A stretch of DNA of 64,000 nucleotides, taken from Metallumcola ferriviriculae (GTDB lineage Bacteria; Bacillota; JADQBR01). This document shows, in pieces, positions 16,499 through 25,661 of this stretch. The stretch covers positions 2,766,501 through 2,830,500 of the forward strand of contig NZ_CP121694.1 in assembly GCF_035573695.1 (NCBI RefSeq), written 5' to 3'. Under the pieces are notes generated by a model. The model was not told the origin of the DNA and did no database searches. It worked only from the letters and a program-made list of their open reading frames with translations. Every line of letters begins with the position of its first letter. Positions within the stretch are counted from its first letter, which is position 1. The position numbers were made by a program, and so were the translations under genes.

Positions 16499-16544
16499 TG
16501 AAATAATTTTCATTTTGTGGAAATATTTTGGAAATGTTTCTTTT

Positions 16545-17402
16545 TTAAAGAAGTACATCTAATACAGTAAATACAAACATCAGCGTACTTAGATATCCAT
16601 TCATATTCATAAAAGCCATACCTAATTTGGAGAGATCATCGGGTCTAATCAATCGGTGTTCGTAATATAAAAGCCCGGTTGCTGCCAATACACCAACCAG
16701 GTAAAAAATGCCAAGACCCGCATATAGGCCGACCGCCAATAATAACAACGGGGCAAATATATGTAGCACCGAAGAAATAACTAAGGCCCGACTGATGCCG
16801 AAGCGCTTGGGAACGGAGTGAATACCGGCATTGCGGTCGAAATCATAATCCTGACAGGCATAAATGATATCAAAGCCAGCCACCCATACTGCCACAGCCA
16901 GTCCCAAAAGTATCCCGGGTAAATCAATACTGCCGGTAACCGCCACCCAGCTGCCCAACGGTGCCAGGCCCAACGCGATACCCAGCACGAAATGACATGC
17001 CCAAGTCCAGCGTTTGGTGTAGGAGTAAATTACTAGTACAAATACGGCGACAGGCATTAATTTGACGCAGAGCGGATTAAGCTGAGCCGCCGCTGCAAAA
17101 AGTATCACGAAGGAAATAATCGTATAAAGCCAAACTTCGCCCACTGATAAAAGTCCTTTTGGTAAAGCCCTCGCAGCAGTGCGGGGATTTAAGGCATCTA
17201 TCTGCCGATCAATCAGCCGGTTTAATGACATTGCCGCGGTTCTTGCTCCCACCATAGCCACTGTAATCCAAAAAAGATTAGCTGCGGTTGGGACGCCGCC
17301 GCTTGCTAAAAATGCGCCTAAGTAAGCAAATGGGAGCGCGAAAATAGTGTGCTCAAATTTAATCATTTCCAAAAATGTTTTAAATTTATTCTGTGAAGCC
17401 AT
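16545..17402 (-). CDS. mqnP: UbiA-family prenyltransferase (probable MqnP)
   Basis: 285 residues, polytopic. The two Asp-rich prenyl-diphosphate sites are visible: NRLIDRQIDALNPRT (N-x3-D-x3-D; about residue 64) and DIIYACQDYDFDRNAGIHS (about residue 184), with SVPKRFGISRA after the second. It prenylates an aromatic acid at the membrane; next to mqnA and a UbiD-type decarboxylase it is best read as MqnP of the futalosine route. The ATG at 17402 has AAGGAAT just upstream, inside the end of the ubiD gene. The two genes overlap by 17 bases, implying translational coupling. 4-Hydroxybenzoate prenyltransferase is an annotation alternative. Confidence 0.9.
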   Translation of the reverse strand: MASQNKFKTFLEMIKFEHTIFALPFAYLGAFLASGGVPTAANLFWITVAMVGARTAAMSLNRLIDRQIDALNPRTAARALPKGLLSVGEVWLYTIISFVILFAAAAQLNPLCVKLMPVAVFVLVIYSYTKRWTWACHFVLGIALGLAPLGSWVAVTGSIDLPGILLGLAVAVWVAGFDIIYACQDYDFDRNAGIHSVPKRFGISRALVISSVLHIFAPLLLLAVGLYAGLGIFYLVGVLAATGLLYYEHRLIRPDDLSKLGMAFMNMNGYLSTLMFVFTVLDVLL

Positions 17403-18834
17403 ATTCCTTCCACTTCCCATCCACCAATTGTTTGATTTCGTCGCTCATCTCAATGTCATCGGGCCATTCCCGAGTATGCCCTTCCGAGGACCATTTCTTG
17501 GTAGCATCAATGCCCACCTTATGCCCATAATTAGCCCTGGGGGACGCATGGTCAAGTATATCCAGCGGTCCCTCCACAATGCTCAAGTCCCGCTTGGCGT
17601 CAATGTTATTAAACACCTTCCACGCTACTTCCGATAAATTTTGTACATCCACTGTCTCGTCTACCACGATAATCATCTTGGTAAACATCATCTGACCCGT
17701 ACCCCAGATGGCATTCATCACTTTTTGAGCATGTTTGGGGTAGGTCTTTTTAATGGATAAGATGACACAGTTATGGAATACGCCCTCCAGCGGTAAATTC
17801 ATGTCTTTGATTTCCGGTAGCTGCATCTTCAACAGGGGCAGGAAAATTCTTTCCGTGGCCTTGCCCAGATAGCAATCCTCCTGGGGCGGCTTACCCACAA
17901 TGGTGGCAGGATAAACCGGATTTTTCCTATGGGTGATACAGGTCACATGAAATACGGGATACTGATCCGCTAGGGAATAGTAGCCGGTGTGGTCACCAAA
18001 TGGCCCTTCCAAGCGGGTCTCCGAGGGGTCAATATATCCCTCAATAATTATCTCCGCATGGGCCGGCACTTCAATGTCCACCGTTTTACATTTCACTAGT
18101 TCTACCGGTTCCTTGCGTAGGAATCCGGCAAAGAACATTTCGTCGATATCTTTAGGCAGCGGCGCTGTGGCGGCATAAGTTATGGCAGGATCTCCGCCCA
18201 AAGCCACAGCTACCTCCATCCGCTGATTTTGGGCCTGATTGCCGCGATAGTGGTCGGCACCGTGTTTATGAAGATGCCAGTGCATACCGGTGGTCTTACT
18301 GTCAAATACCTGCATTCGGTACATCCCCACATTGCGCTTACCACTTTCAGGGTCCTTAGTAAATACCAAAGGCAATGTAATAAACGGGCCGCCGTCCTGG
18401 GGCCAGCACTTTAGCACCGGCAGAAGGGAAAGGTCCGGGTCCTGATGTACCACTTCCTGACAGATACCCTTTTTCACAATCTTGGGCATAAAATTAGCAA
18501 TCTGAGCCACCTTGGGTAGGGCCTTTAGTTTGTCAATCATGCTGCTGGGTACTTCCGGCGGCTGTAAAAAGGTAAGTATCTCCGCACCGATATCGTCCAA
18601 ATCCTCTACTCCGAGGGAAAAACCCATCCGCTCAAAGCTGCCGTAGGCATTGGTCAGTACCGGCATGTCATACCCTTTTACGTTTTCAAACAACAATGCC
18701 GGGCCGTAGTCCTTACTCACCCGGTCAGTAATTTCGGTGATCTCCAAATCATTAGAGACGGGCGCATTGATGCGTTTCAGCTCCCCTCGCTTATCCAGTT
18801 CTTCAATAAAATGCTGCAAATCGCGAAATGCCAA
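17386..18834 (-). CDS. UbiD-family decarboxylase (probable MqnL)
   Basis: 482 residues, typical UbiD length. Motifs: FRDLQHFIEELDKRGELKRI, FMPKIVKKGICQEV, YRMQVFDSKTTGMHWHLHKH, EIIIEGYIDPSETRLEGPFG then DHTGYYSLADQYPVFHVTCI, and DATKKWSSEGHTREWP near the end. These enzymes use prenylated FMN made by UbiX, which is not in this window. With mqnA and a UbiA enzyme it likely decarboxylates the prenylated naphthoate in the futalosine route; a role on aromatic acids is possible. The frame is open to 18861, but AAGGAGGAG lies 6 bases before the TTG at 18834-18832, so I choose that start. Confidence 0.9.
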   Translation of the reverse strand: MAFRDLQHFIEELDKRGELKRINAPVSNDLEITEITDRVSKDYGPALLFENVKGYDMPVLTNAYGSFERMGFSLGVEDLDDIGAEILTFLQPPEVPSSMIDKLKALPKVAQIANFMPKIVKKGICQEVVHQDPDLSLLPVLKCWPQDGGPFITLPLVFTKDPESGKRNVGMYRMQVFDSKTTGMHWHLHKHGADHYRGNQAQNQRMEVAVALGGDPAITYAATAPLPKDIDEMFFAGFLRKEPVELVKCKTVDIEVPAHAEIIIEGYIDPSETRLEGPFGDHTGYYSLADQYPVFHVTCITHRKNPVYPATIVGKPPQEDCYLGKATERIFLPLLKMQLPEIKDMNLPLEGVFHNCVILSIKKTYPKHAQKVMNAIWGTGQMMFTKMIIVVDETVDVQNLSEVAWKVFNNIDAKRDLSIVEGPLDILDHASPRANYGHKVGIDATKKWSSEGHTREWPDDIEMSDEIKQLVDGKWKEYGFTE

Positions 18835-18891
18835 CGATGACTCCTCCTTATTGTTACTCAACGATGCTGCTCAACTTAACTCAACTTGTCC

Positions 18892-18936
18892 AATAACTTG
18901 ACAAAAAGGTGCCTGGCACCATTTTGTCAAGTTATT
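18892..18936 (-). repeat. REP-like palindrome, copy 6
   Basis: Full 45-bp copy with GGTGCCTGGCACC core. It lies between the prenyl synthase-like gene and the ubiD gene; its end supplies two bases of the TAA stop of the former (18935-18937). Confidence 0.92.
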
Positions 18937-19678
18937 AGCCGGCCATGAAATTTTTCATCAATTCGGGTTCGTGTTCGAGAGTGTCTACGGTTCGGAGCAG
19001 CATTGTCTTTTCCCGGGTCTTTGGCAGGGCGTTCAATGCTTGCCGGGCCTGGATCAGGTATTGCGCCGGGGAAATTTCGCTAAAGCCTGATCGGAGTATC
19101 CCCCATGCGGTACCAAAGTTTCGGCCAAAAGCACGAATTGTTTCTGTCTCCTGGTGCGGGGCATCAGCGACGGCGGCGCCGATGGTACAGCACTCTGCCA
19201 ATAGGCTTCCCCACTCTTTTTCGGCCACGGCGGTATAATCTAATACGCTGCCTATACCCTCTTCCAAGACATCTTTGCGGATGATACCGCCTTCATGTAT
19301 ATCGCAAATTGCCGCGGACAAGGGAGCCAGCATCTCCAGACAATCATAGCGGCTGAGATATAAAAAGAAATGACTGTAAAGGTAGTCGCCCACCAGTACC
19401 GGATACTGGGGGCTTCTGCCGTCATAACCATGCACATGACCGGCCAGACGGACAAACTGCACTACTGCAGCCAAGGGAAGGCTTTTAGCGGTGCTTGCTG
19501 CACCAAGCATCTTGGCTGAAAGCAGCAGCATGCCTGGGTACAGATACTTGTCCGCTTTGTCCAATTCCAAGCTAACAAAACGGGTAATGTGTCCCGCCCG
19601 CAATCTAAAATCTCGATCCATTATCCGTTCCATTTCCCGCAGCTCAGGCAGCACGGATTCTATAAATTTAAAAGTCAT
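18935..19678 (-). CDS. polyprenyl synthetase-like protein lacking both Asp-rich motifs
   Basis: 247 residues with the all-helical layout of trans-prenyl diphosphate synthases: DKADKYLYPGMLLLSAKMLG (GGKRLRP region), VVQFVRLAGHVHGYDGRSPQ (where DDxxD normally stands), YPVLVGDYLYSHFFLYLSRY (GDYL motif), DYTAVAEKEWGSLLAECCTI, and RAFGRNFGTAWGILRSGFSE (where the second DDxxD is expected). Neither Asp-rich motif is present, so catalysis of chain elongation is doubtful. It may be a regulatory partner of an active synthase elsewhere or have a new role. It heads the ubiD-ubiA operon, which points to quinone side-chain metabolism. GTAGG lies upstream of the ATG. Confidence 0.75.
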   Translation of the reverse strand: MTFKFIESVLPELREMERIMDRDFRLRAGHITRFVSLELDKADKYLYPGMLLLSAKMLGAASTAKSLPLAAVVQFVRLAGHVHGYDGRSPQYPVLVGDYLYSHFFLYLSRYDCLEMLAPLSAAICDIHEGGIIRKDVLEEGIGSVLDYTAVAEKEWGSLLAECCTIGAAVADAPHQETETIRAFGRNFGTAWGILRSGFSEISPAQYLIQARQALNALPKTREKTMLLRTVDTLEHEPELMKNFMAG

Positions 19679-19839
19679 TAATCCTACTTCCTTCCTGCTC
19701 CCAAAATGGGTATTTACATGCTAAAACAAAGTGAAAAATTAGTACTTCGCGTCATTCATAGTTATATTCGTGGCAAAGGTAAAAATTCCTGCAAAAATAA
19801 CCATCGGAGCGGCAGGTGCATATTGGCAGGGTTTTGGCA

Positions 19840-19884
19840 AAACAAAAACCTTACGTTCCTGTTTTATCAGAACGTAAGGTTTTT
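19840..19884 (-). terminator. terminator after speD
   Basis: AAAAACCTTACGTTC and GAACGTAAGGTTTTT form a perfect 15-bp stem around an 11-base loop. It starts about 40 bases after the speD stop and could act in both directions. Confidence 0.85.
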
Positions 19885-19926
19885 AGCCAAAAGAGCTTTT
19901 TTTACTGGGTAAAATAAATATCCCCC

Positions 19927-20304
19927 CTACAAATTTGCCGCCCTATCAGGAGCCTGTTCCATAGTGCCGCGGATTATTTCCTTGGCCTCCACATGTTGGG
20001 CATGGAACATTTCTTTGACGTAATTAGCTGCATCCCAAGGGTTGACGCGGTCACCGCAGGTGAATACGTCCACTGCTGCGTAACCTAATTCGGGCCAGGT
20101 ATGAATGGCTAGATGGGACTCAGAAATTACCACTACTCCGCTGACACCTTGGGGACTGAACTTATGGAATACAAATTCCCTTACTTCTGCTCCTGCCTCC
20201 AATGCGGCATTAACCATAATTTCTTCTACTTTCTTTAGGTCATTTAATATGTTGAAGTCACAACCATAAACTTCGGCCAATACATGGCGACCCAATGCGT
20301 TCAA
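19927..20304 (-). CDS. speD: S-adenosylmethionine decarboxylase proenzyme
   Basis: 125 residues of the bacterial class 1B (SpeH/SpeD) type. The proenzyme self-cleaves at the Glu62-Ser63 bond in VISESHLAIHTWPELGY, generating the pyruvoyl group; His68 and Cys83 (DVFTCGDRVNPW) are the expected catalytic partners. It makes decarboxylated AdoMet for spermidine synthesis. The start is a TTG at 20304 with AAGGAGG 8 bases upstream. No speE lies adjacent; a putrescine-type aminotransferase at 24.0 kb is the only other polyamine-related gene. Confidence 0.95.
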   Translation of the reverse strand: MNALGRHVLAEVYGCDFNILNDLKKVEEIMVNAALEAGAEVREFVFHKFSPQGVSGVVVISESHLAIHTWPELGYAAVDVFTCGDRVNPWDAANYVKEMFHAQHVEAKEIIRGTMEQAPDRAANL

Positions 20305-20387
20305 TTATCATTCCTCCTTATTCAAAACAAAACAAAAATCAATTCAATTTTAAGACCTGTTATTATGTTTGTCAATAAGATTTTTCT

Positions 20388-22682
20388 TTAACTTTTATTT
20401 GGAAATTGTGCAGTACTTACTGCGATAAACACAAGGGGCGCCACAGCAAAAATCATCATGGTAGCGGCGGCCACAATGCCGGAGTCATTGAAGACCAGCG
20501 CTGCACCGCTGCCGGCAATCACGGCCAAGAGTCCCCTGTGAAAATATGGGTACTGCCGGGAGATATAGCGAAAGATACCCACTGGTCGAAAGGAGAGCAC
20601 CGCCAGGGCGGACAGAAGCACTAAAAAGACACGACTCCAAATAGTCCATCTAATAAGTTTAATATTCATTGAGACCTTGCGATAAATCAACTGCCAAAGT
20701 ACGCTGGGGCCGCCGGATAAAATAGTATGAGCCATGCGGCCGAGGTGCGACTGCACCTCGGCCGGCCGCTGGAAATCATAAAAAGTAAAGGCCGCGACCG
20801 CAGCCAATACCAATAATGCGGCAACCAGTATTGTTTGGTAATTCAAACGTCGTTCCCAAAGACCGATTATCAGAAAAATAAATGCTGAGAGAGAGGCTAA
20901 TGTGCCGCCAAAGTTGGCACCTATTTGAGGAGCGCCGACAATGGTAATGAGAAACACCAGTAACACCGCCACCGGCACGACCATTATCGACGTTCTCACC
21001 GGGGTTCTTATCGGGGTTCTGTTAATGGGTCGTTCCCCTTGGGCGAGGTTTTTTTTGCTAGCCGAAGGAAAAAGGGTCGCTCCCGTCTGCCGACTCGCCA
21101 GTCGGCCCAGCAGGCGCTGATATACCGCAGCGCTGCCTATCACTGATGCACCGATCAACACTCCCATATATTCATTGCCGATGCCGTAATACCGGGCCCC
21201 GGCCATGGCATCGTAACCCAATGTGGAGTGTTTCATCAGCGGTGCATTATTAAGCAGGTCAATCACTATGGCGGCTGTGGTAACTAAACTGATAAAGATA
21301 AAGGGATCCAACAGCTTATCCTTTGCCAGCGCCATTGCTCCTGCAACCAATAAAGCAGCAATTGCTAATATCATTAAAAGATAGGCGGTGAAGTTTAAGG
21401 TATTTAATGGTACCACCAAAAGTAAGCTCAAAGGTATGGCAGTCAGGGCCACTAGGATAGGTTTTAAATGTCGGACTTGCGGCCTGCGTAAAAATAAGCC
21501 CGCTAGGGCTAGGGCAATAACTATTATTTGCGTCAAGATATAGCCCTTAATCAAGGGCGGGCGCGTCCTGTATGTAAAGACTGACCGGCGGTTAACAGCA
21601 GTTAAGGTCGCCACCGGGTCTGCTTTGGGTACGGCGGATAAACTACGCCCGGTTATGCCTGTCGGTGCGCTCACCTCTAACCAGCGGTAAATGCTGGCGG
21701 TTAAGTCAGTATTAGTGACTATGCCCGGGCGCCGGGTGGTGCCGCTGGTAAGCTGCCCCTTTAACCCGGCACCGCGCACCACCAAAGGGGTAAAGAAGTT
21801 TTTATCACTCTGGGCCAATCGGGAGGGATTGGGACTGACAAATACAAATACTGCATCTTGGAATGACGGAGCCTGAGCCAAACGCTTGACAAAGTCATCT
21901 ATTCTGGTAAGAGCCTGTTGGCGTGCCCGCTGCCATACTGTCGGCAGGGTATCTTCCCGGATCATTTCCAGGCGGGTCATATCCCCGGTTTCCACCACCA
22001 GCAGCCCGGCATTATCTGAGGCCAGTACTTCATGATAGAGTTTGTCAAAGTCAGTATACCAGAGCAATGTCTTACCTTTTTTTAGGATATCACGACTGAC
22101 ATTACCTTGGGCCACCCTGCCCCAACGGTCCATCACCATGCCCACCGCTTCTCGGTGCAGCTGACCGGGAATATCACCATTGCCAATGACTGCCGCAACG
22201 ATACCTTGATGCTTCAGCGTTTCTCCCAGTAACCCCGGTACGGCAGCCGTCTTATAGCGCCGATTGGACTCCAGGGTCCCGGGAATATTGAGCATGACGA
22301 TGCCACCATCCGGAGCCGTTTTGCCGTTACGGATACGGTAAATATCCGCCACCTGAATGCCGCCAAGCTCTCCTCCTGCTGCCAGGGCTTCACCGGTATC
22401 CCGGCCCGCTGCTGCAGGGCGGCCGGCACCTAGGGTGATAAATGCATCGTCTCGGTCATAACCCGAGGCAGTCTTGGGGTTCATCAGCCCCACTGCCCCC
22501 TTGCTGGCTAAGCGGAATACAAAAGGCATGCTAGCTTCACTGATATCATTGATGGTCAGTCCTTCGGCGGTGACAACCACCACTTGGGGCACCGCAGCGG
22601 CGGCAGGGATGGTCAATAGGAATAATAACCCTACAGCAAATACTACCGCCGTGGGGATTTTTGTGAGACTGCCTTTAAACAT
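20388..22682 (-). CDS. membrane protein with N-terminal alkaline-phosphatase-like domain
   Basis: 764 residues. A signal-anchor helix (AVVFAVGLLFLLTIPAAAAV) precedes an extracytoplasmic domain of about 350 residues with phosphatase/phosphoglyceromutase-like features: VVVVTAEGLTINDI, RDDAFITLGAGRPA, AAVIGNGDIPGQLHREAVGM, TDLTASIYRWLEV. It is followed by about ten predicted membrane helices from residue 390 on. I cannot assign a substrate; it may transfer or remove phosphate from a lipid-linked cell-envelope sugar. The start at 22682 is the ATG with AAGGATG 7 bases upstream, overlapping the last 8 bases of the glycosyltransferase gene, so the two form an operon. Confidence 0.75.
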   Translation of the reverse strand: MFKGSLTKIPTAVVFAVGLLFLLTIPAAAAVPQVVVVTAEGLTINDISEASMPFVFRLASKGAVGLMNPKTASGYDRDDAFITLGAGRPAAAGRDTGEALAAGGELGGIQVADIYRIRNGKTAPDGGIVMLNIPGTLESNRRYKTAAVPGLLGETLKHQGIVAAVIGNGDIPGQLHREAVGMVMDRWGRVAQGNVSRDILKKGKTLLWYTDFDKLYHEVLASDNAGLLVVETGDMTRLEMIREDTLPTVWQRARQQALTRIDDFVKRLAQAPSFQDAVFVFVSPNPSRLAQSDKNFFTPLVVRGAGLKGQLTSGTTRRPGIVTNTDLTASIYRWLEVSAPTGITGRSLSAVPKADPVATLTAVNRRSVFTYRTRPPLIKGYILTQIIVIALALAGLFLRRPQVRHLKPILVALTAIPLSLLLVVPLNTLNFTAYLLMILAIAALLVAGAMALAKDKLLDPFIFISLVTTAAIVIDLLNNAPLMKHSTLGYDAMAGARYYGIGNEYMGVLIGASVIGSAAVYQRLLGRLASRQTGATLFPSASKKNLAQGERPINRTPIRTPVRTSIMVVPVAVLLVFLITIVGAPQIGANFGGTLASLSAFIFLIIGLWERRLNYQTILVAALLVLAAVAAFTFYDFQRPAEVQSHLGRMAHTILSGGPSVLWQLIYRKVSMNIKLIRWTIWSRVFLVLLSALAVLSFRPVGIFRYISRQYPYFHRGLLAVIAGSGAALVFNDSGIVAAATMMIFAVAPLVFIAVSTAQFPNKS

Positions 22683-23865
22683 TGCTATCATCCTTAATAC
22701 CGCAAAATTCGCCGCCCTCATTGGTTACCCCTTTAGCTGACAGTAGTTTTTCATAAACTGCTTCGGTGCTGTCTACCATAAACTTTTCACTGAATTTCCG
22801 CTCCACATTGACACGAGCCTGCATACCCAGTACTTCAGCAAAGAAGGGCCGCTCCAACAAGGTCATCACCGTCTTGGCCAACACCCAAGGGTTATTAGGC
22901 GCAACCAGCATCCCAGTCTTGCCATGCTGGATTAGTTCCGGCAGACCACCCACCCGGCTCGCCACGATAGGGCGGCGGGCGGCCATAGCTTCCAGGGCAC
23001 CAATAGATAAACCCTCTGACAATGAGGGGATCACAAAGATATTAATGATCGGTAAAAGCTGGGGTACATCAAAACGAAAGCCGGCAAAGACAGTTTTGCG
23101 TAACCCCAATTCTGTTGATTGCTTTTCTAAACTCTTCCTGGCTGGCCCGTCACCCACTATCAAAAAATTCACACCCGGGATTTCCGCCTGAATCATTTTA
23201 GCGGCCTTTAAGAAACAGCCCACCCCTTTTTGCGGGATCAACCGGGCCACTACACCCACCACCGGTGCCGTGATATCCAAGCCCAGGTCTCTTTTTTTGC
23301 GGGTCACTTCGGTAATTTGGTTGAATTTCTCCAGGCTGAGACCGTTATAGATAGTGGTAACCTTCTCCATGGGAAAGCGCTCCACCCGCTGGATATCCCT
23401 CGCAAGAGCTTCAGAAACAGCGATGGCATGGTCGGTATACCGGACCATCCGGCGTTGAATGGTAGAAAAAGCCGCCCTTTTCCAGCGAGCATAATCTTCA
23501 CCGTAAATAAAGTTATGGAAGGTAGCTACCACCACCGGTACGCCGGCACGCGCTGCCGCCAAGCGGCCTATCAACCCGGCCTTTGCACCATGAGTGTGCA
23601 CTAAATGCACCGGCTGCTGCCTCAGCAGCCACACCAGCTGCCTGAAAGCCTGAAAATCAGCAAAAGGATTGATATTTCCTTTGAGATTGATAGGATAAGT
23701 AAATACCCCCACCCGGCGCAGATCGGTAAGAATTTCCCCATGATCAGGGCTGCATACCATCAGATTATAACGCCCTTTGGAATAATTCCGCGCCAGACTG
23801 AGGACATGTTCCTTCATCCCACCTTCCGCCGACCGGACTATGTGCAAGATATTTATTCGCGCCAT
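22675..23865 (-). CDS. glycosyltransferase family 4 (GT4)
   Basis: 396 residues, GT-B fold. The N-terminal acceptor domain shows ILHIVRSAEGGMKEHVLSLA and HTHGAKAGLIGRLAAARAGV. The C-terminal donor domain shows GVVARLIPQKGVGCFLKAAK, FLIVGDGPARKSLEKQS, and the EX7E region PSLSEGLSIGALEAMAARRP then IVASRVGGLPELI. A retaining transferase acting at the cytoplasmic face, likely in surface polysaccharide or lipid glycosylation with the overlapping phosphatase-like membrane protein. GGCGGTG lies upstream of the ATG. Confidence 0.9.
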   Translation of the reverse strand: MARINILHIVRSAEGGMKEHVLSLARNYSKGRYNLMVCSPDHGEILTDLRRVGVFTYPINLKGNINPFADFQAFRQLVWLLRQQPVHLVHTHGAKAGLIGRLAAARAGVPVVVATFHNFIYGEDYARWKRAAFSTIQRRMVRYTDHAIAVSEALARDIQRVERFPMEKVTTIYNGLSLEKFNQITEVTRKKRDLGLDITAPVVGVVARLIPQKGVGCFLKAAKMIQAEIPGVNFLIVGDGPARKSLEKQSTELGLRKTVFAGFRFDVPQLLPIINIFVIPSLSEGLSIGALEAMAARRPIVASRVGGLPELIQHGKTGMLVAPNNPWVLAKTVMTLLERPFFAEVLGMQARVNVERKFSEKFMVDSTEAVYEKLLSAKGVTNEGGEFCGIKDDSNV

Positions 23866-23918
23866 ATATTCACCGCCATTTTCGCATTACACTTAGGTTT
23901 TACCATTACTGGGAAAAA

Positions 23919-23963
23919 AATAACTTGACAAAATGGTGCCAGGCACCTTTTTGTCAAGTTATT
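23919..23963 (+). repeat. REP-like palindrome, copy 7
   Basis: Full 45-bp copy with the symmetric core GGTGCCAGGCACC, in the ATGGTG orientation, in the 159-base gap between the aminotransferase and glycosyltransferase genes. Confidence 0.92.
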
Positions 23964-24024
23964 GAAAATCGCAGCTTATTTCGCGGCTTATTTTGCCTAA
24001 ACATTGGTCTAAATAGCAGCTTCT

Positions 24025-25407
24025 TTAGCGTCTGCTAAACATAGATCCCAGAGCTGTTTTTGCACTGCCGAAAGCGATATTTACAAACCCTTTATATTTG
24101 GAAAGTATATCATCCAGAGCATCAACCACGTAATCCAGGTCTTCATAGCTTACCGCGAGCGGCGGCTGAAGCCGGATTACATTGGGGTTATTTAAGGTGA
24201 AGTTTGTGATTATCCGGTGTTTATTGAGCAGCTCACCTTGTATTAATGCGCCGGTATACTCTTCCGCCAGCTTATTGAGGCTGCCGCCGGTGAGGCGATC
24301 CATCATTCCTTTATGCTGATAGAACTCCAAGCCTATCATCAAGCCCCGGCCGCGCACTTCTTTAAGCAGCTGGTGTTTGTCTGCCAACGGTGCTAATTTA
24401 TTTAAGAAATACTGACCTTTCTCTCGGGCCTGATGTGCCAGGTCATCTCTCACCAGGATATTAATCGCGGTCAAGGCGGCAGCTGAGGCTACGGTATTTC
24501 CTCCGAAAGTGGAAGTATGCAGCAGATAAGTTTCCATACTGCCATAGGCCTTATGCCAGATCTCTGCCGTAGCAGCGACGGCACTGATAGGCACCAAGCT
24601 ACCACTTAGGGACTTGGCCATACACATAATATCCGGGGCTATATTCTCATGCTCACAGGCAAAGTTATAACCGGTGCGGCCAAGACCGGTCTGAACTTCG
24701 TCAATAATGAGATACGCGTCATAGCGGTCGCAAAGATCTCGGGCATCCCCGAGGTAACCGTCCGGCGGCAGAATAATTCCGCCCTCACCTTGGATGGGTT
24801 CCAGAATTACTGCGGCCACATCACCTTTATACATTTCCTTTGCTAACGCTTCAGCTTCACCGTAGGGTACTTGGATACAATCAGGAACCAGCGGTGCAAA
24901 GGGCTTCTGGTAGGTTTCCTTACCGGTTAACGAAAGTGCTCCCATAGTCTTGCCATGAAACGAACCCTTAGTGGAAACTAATTTACTCTTGCCGTTGGCA
25001 ATACGGGCCATTTTAATGGCACCCTCCACTGCTTCTGTTCCGCTATTACCAAAAAATAGATGCTGCAGCTTACCGGGCATAATTTCAGTAAGGTTGTGGG
25101 CCAGTGCTGCATTGACGGCATTGAGATTGACCTGAAGGTAGTTAGGAAGCTTGTTTACCTGCTTTACCGCCTCAATTACTTCCGGGTGATTGTGCCCAAA
25201 AGATAAGGCACCAAAAGAGCCAAGAAAATCCAGGTACTTTTCTCCTGCTTCGTCCCAGACGTATGTACCTTCTGCCCGAACAAAGCGGCGATCATAATTG
25301 AGTAGCAGTGACATTTGTGCCAAAACCGGATTAATATGGTCCTTGTATTCCTGCCTTGTCTTTTTAATATCCCAGTTGAGTGCTTCTTCTAAAGTAAACA
25401 TGTTCAT
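24025..25407 (-). CDS. class III aminotransferase, putrescine/ornithine type
   Basis: 460 residues, PLP-dependent. Seen: GTYVWDEAGEKYLDFLGSFG, LFFGNSGTEAVEGAIKMARI, KGSFHGKTMGALSLTG, VILEPIQGEGGIILPPDGYL, YLIIDEVQTGLGRTG (PLP Asp), MCMAKSLSGSLVPISAVAAT (Schiff-base Lys), and HTSTFGGNTVASAAALTAIN. The N-terminal extension (EEALNWDIKKTRQEYKDHIN) matches putrescine aminotransferases (YgjG/PatA-like), which send putrescine plus 2-oxoglutarate to 4-aminobutanal. Ornithine aminotransferase is the alternative. Monocistronic: a palindrome lies downstream and a terminator upstream. Confidence 0.85.
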   Translation of the reverse strand: MNMFTLEEALNWDIKKTRQEYKDHINPVLAQMSLLLNYDRRFVRAEGTYVWDEAGEKYLDFLGSFGALSFGHNHPEVIEAVKQVNKLPNYLQVNLNAVNAALAHNLTEIMPGKLQHLFFGNSGTEAVEGAIKMARIANGKSKLVSTKGSFHGKTMGALSLTGKETYQKPFAPLVPDCIQVPYGEAEALAKEMYKGDVAAVILEPIQGEGGIILPPDGYLGDARDLCDRYDAYLIIDEVQTGLGRTGYNFACEHENIAPDIMCMAKSLSGSLVPISAVAATAEIWHKAYGSMETYLLHTSTFGGNTVASAAALTAINILVRDDLAHQAREKGQYFLNKLAPLADKHQLLKEVRGRGLMIGLEFYQHKGMMDRLTGGSLNKLAEEYTGALIQGELLNKHRIITNFTLNNPNVIRLQPPLAVSYEDLDYVVDALDDILSKYKGFVNIAFGSAKTALGSMFSRR

Positions 25408-25634
25408 ACTGCGTCACGCTCCCAAATTAATTTAAATAGTATACCTTAATATATATTTCCATTAGACGGAAAATAATTCCTGCTTGCAATTTCATCGCTT
25501 CGCTGAATACTCGTCTATAAAAAATTATCCACAACCCATAACGCTCGCAGGTATTTTATTATACTTTGTGAGACTGGGCTTTTCATGGGGGTTTCCTATG
25601 AAAATAATGCTTTTCCGTGGATCTTTCCTTTATA

Positions 25635-25661
25635 TCAAAAAAGTGCCGGCAGGCGGCACTA
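25635..25661 (-). terminator. terminator of the two-component operon
   Basis: AGTGCCG and CGGCACT with a 5-base loop followed by TTTTTTG on the minus strand. The stem includes the TAG stop of the response regulator. Confidence 0.8.
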
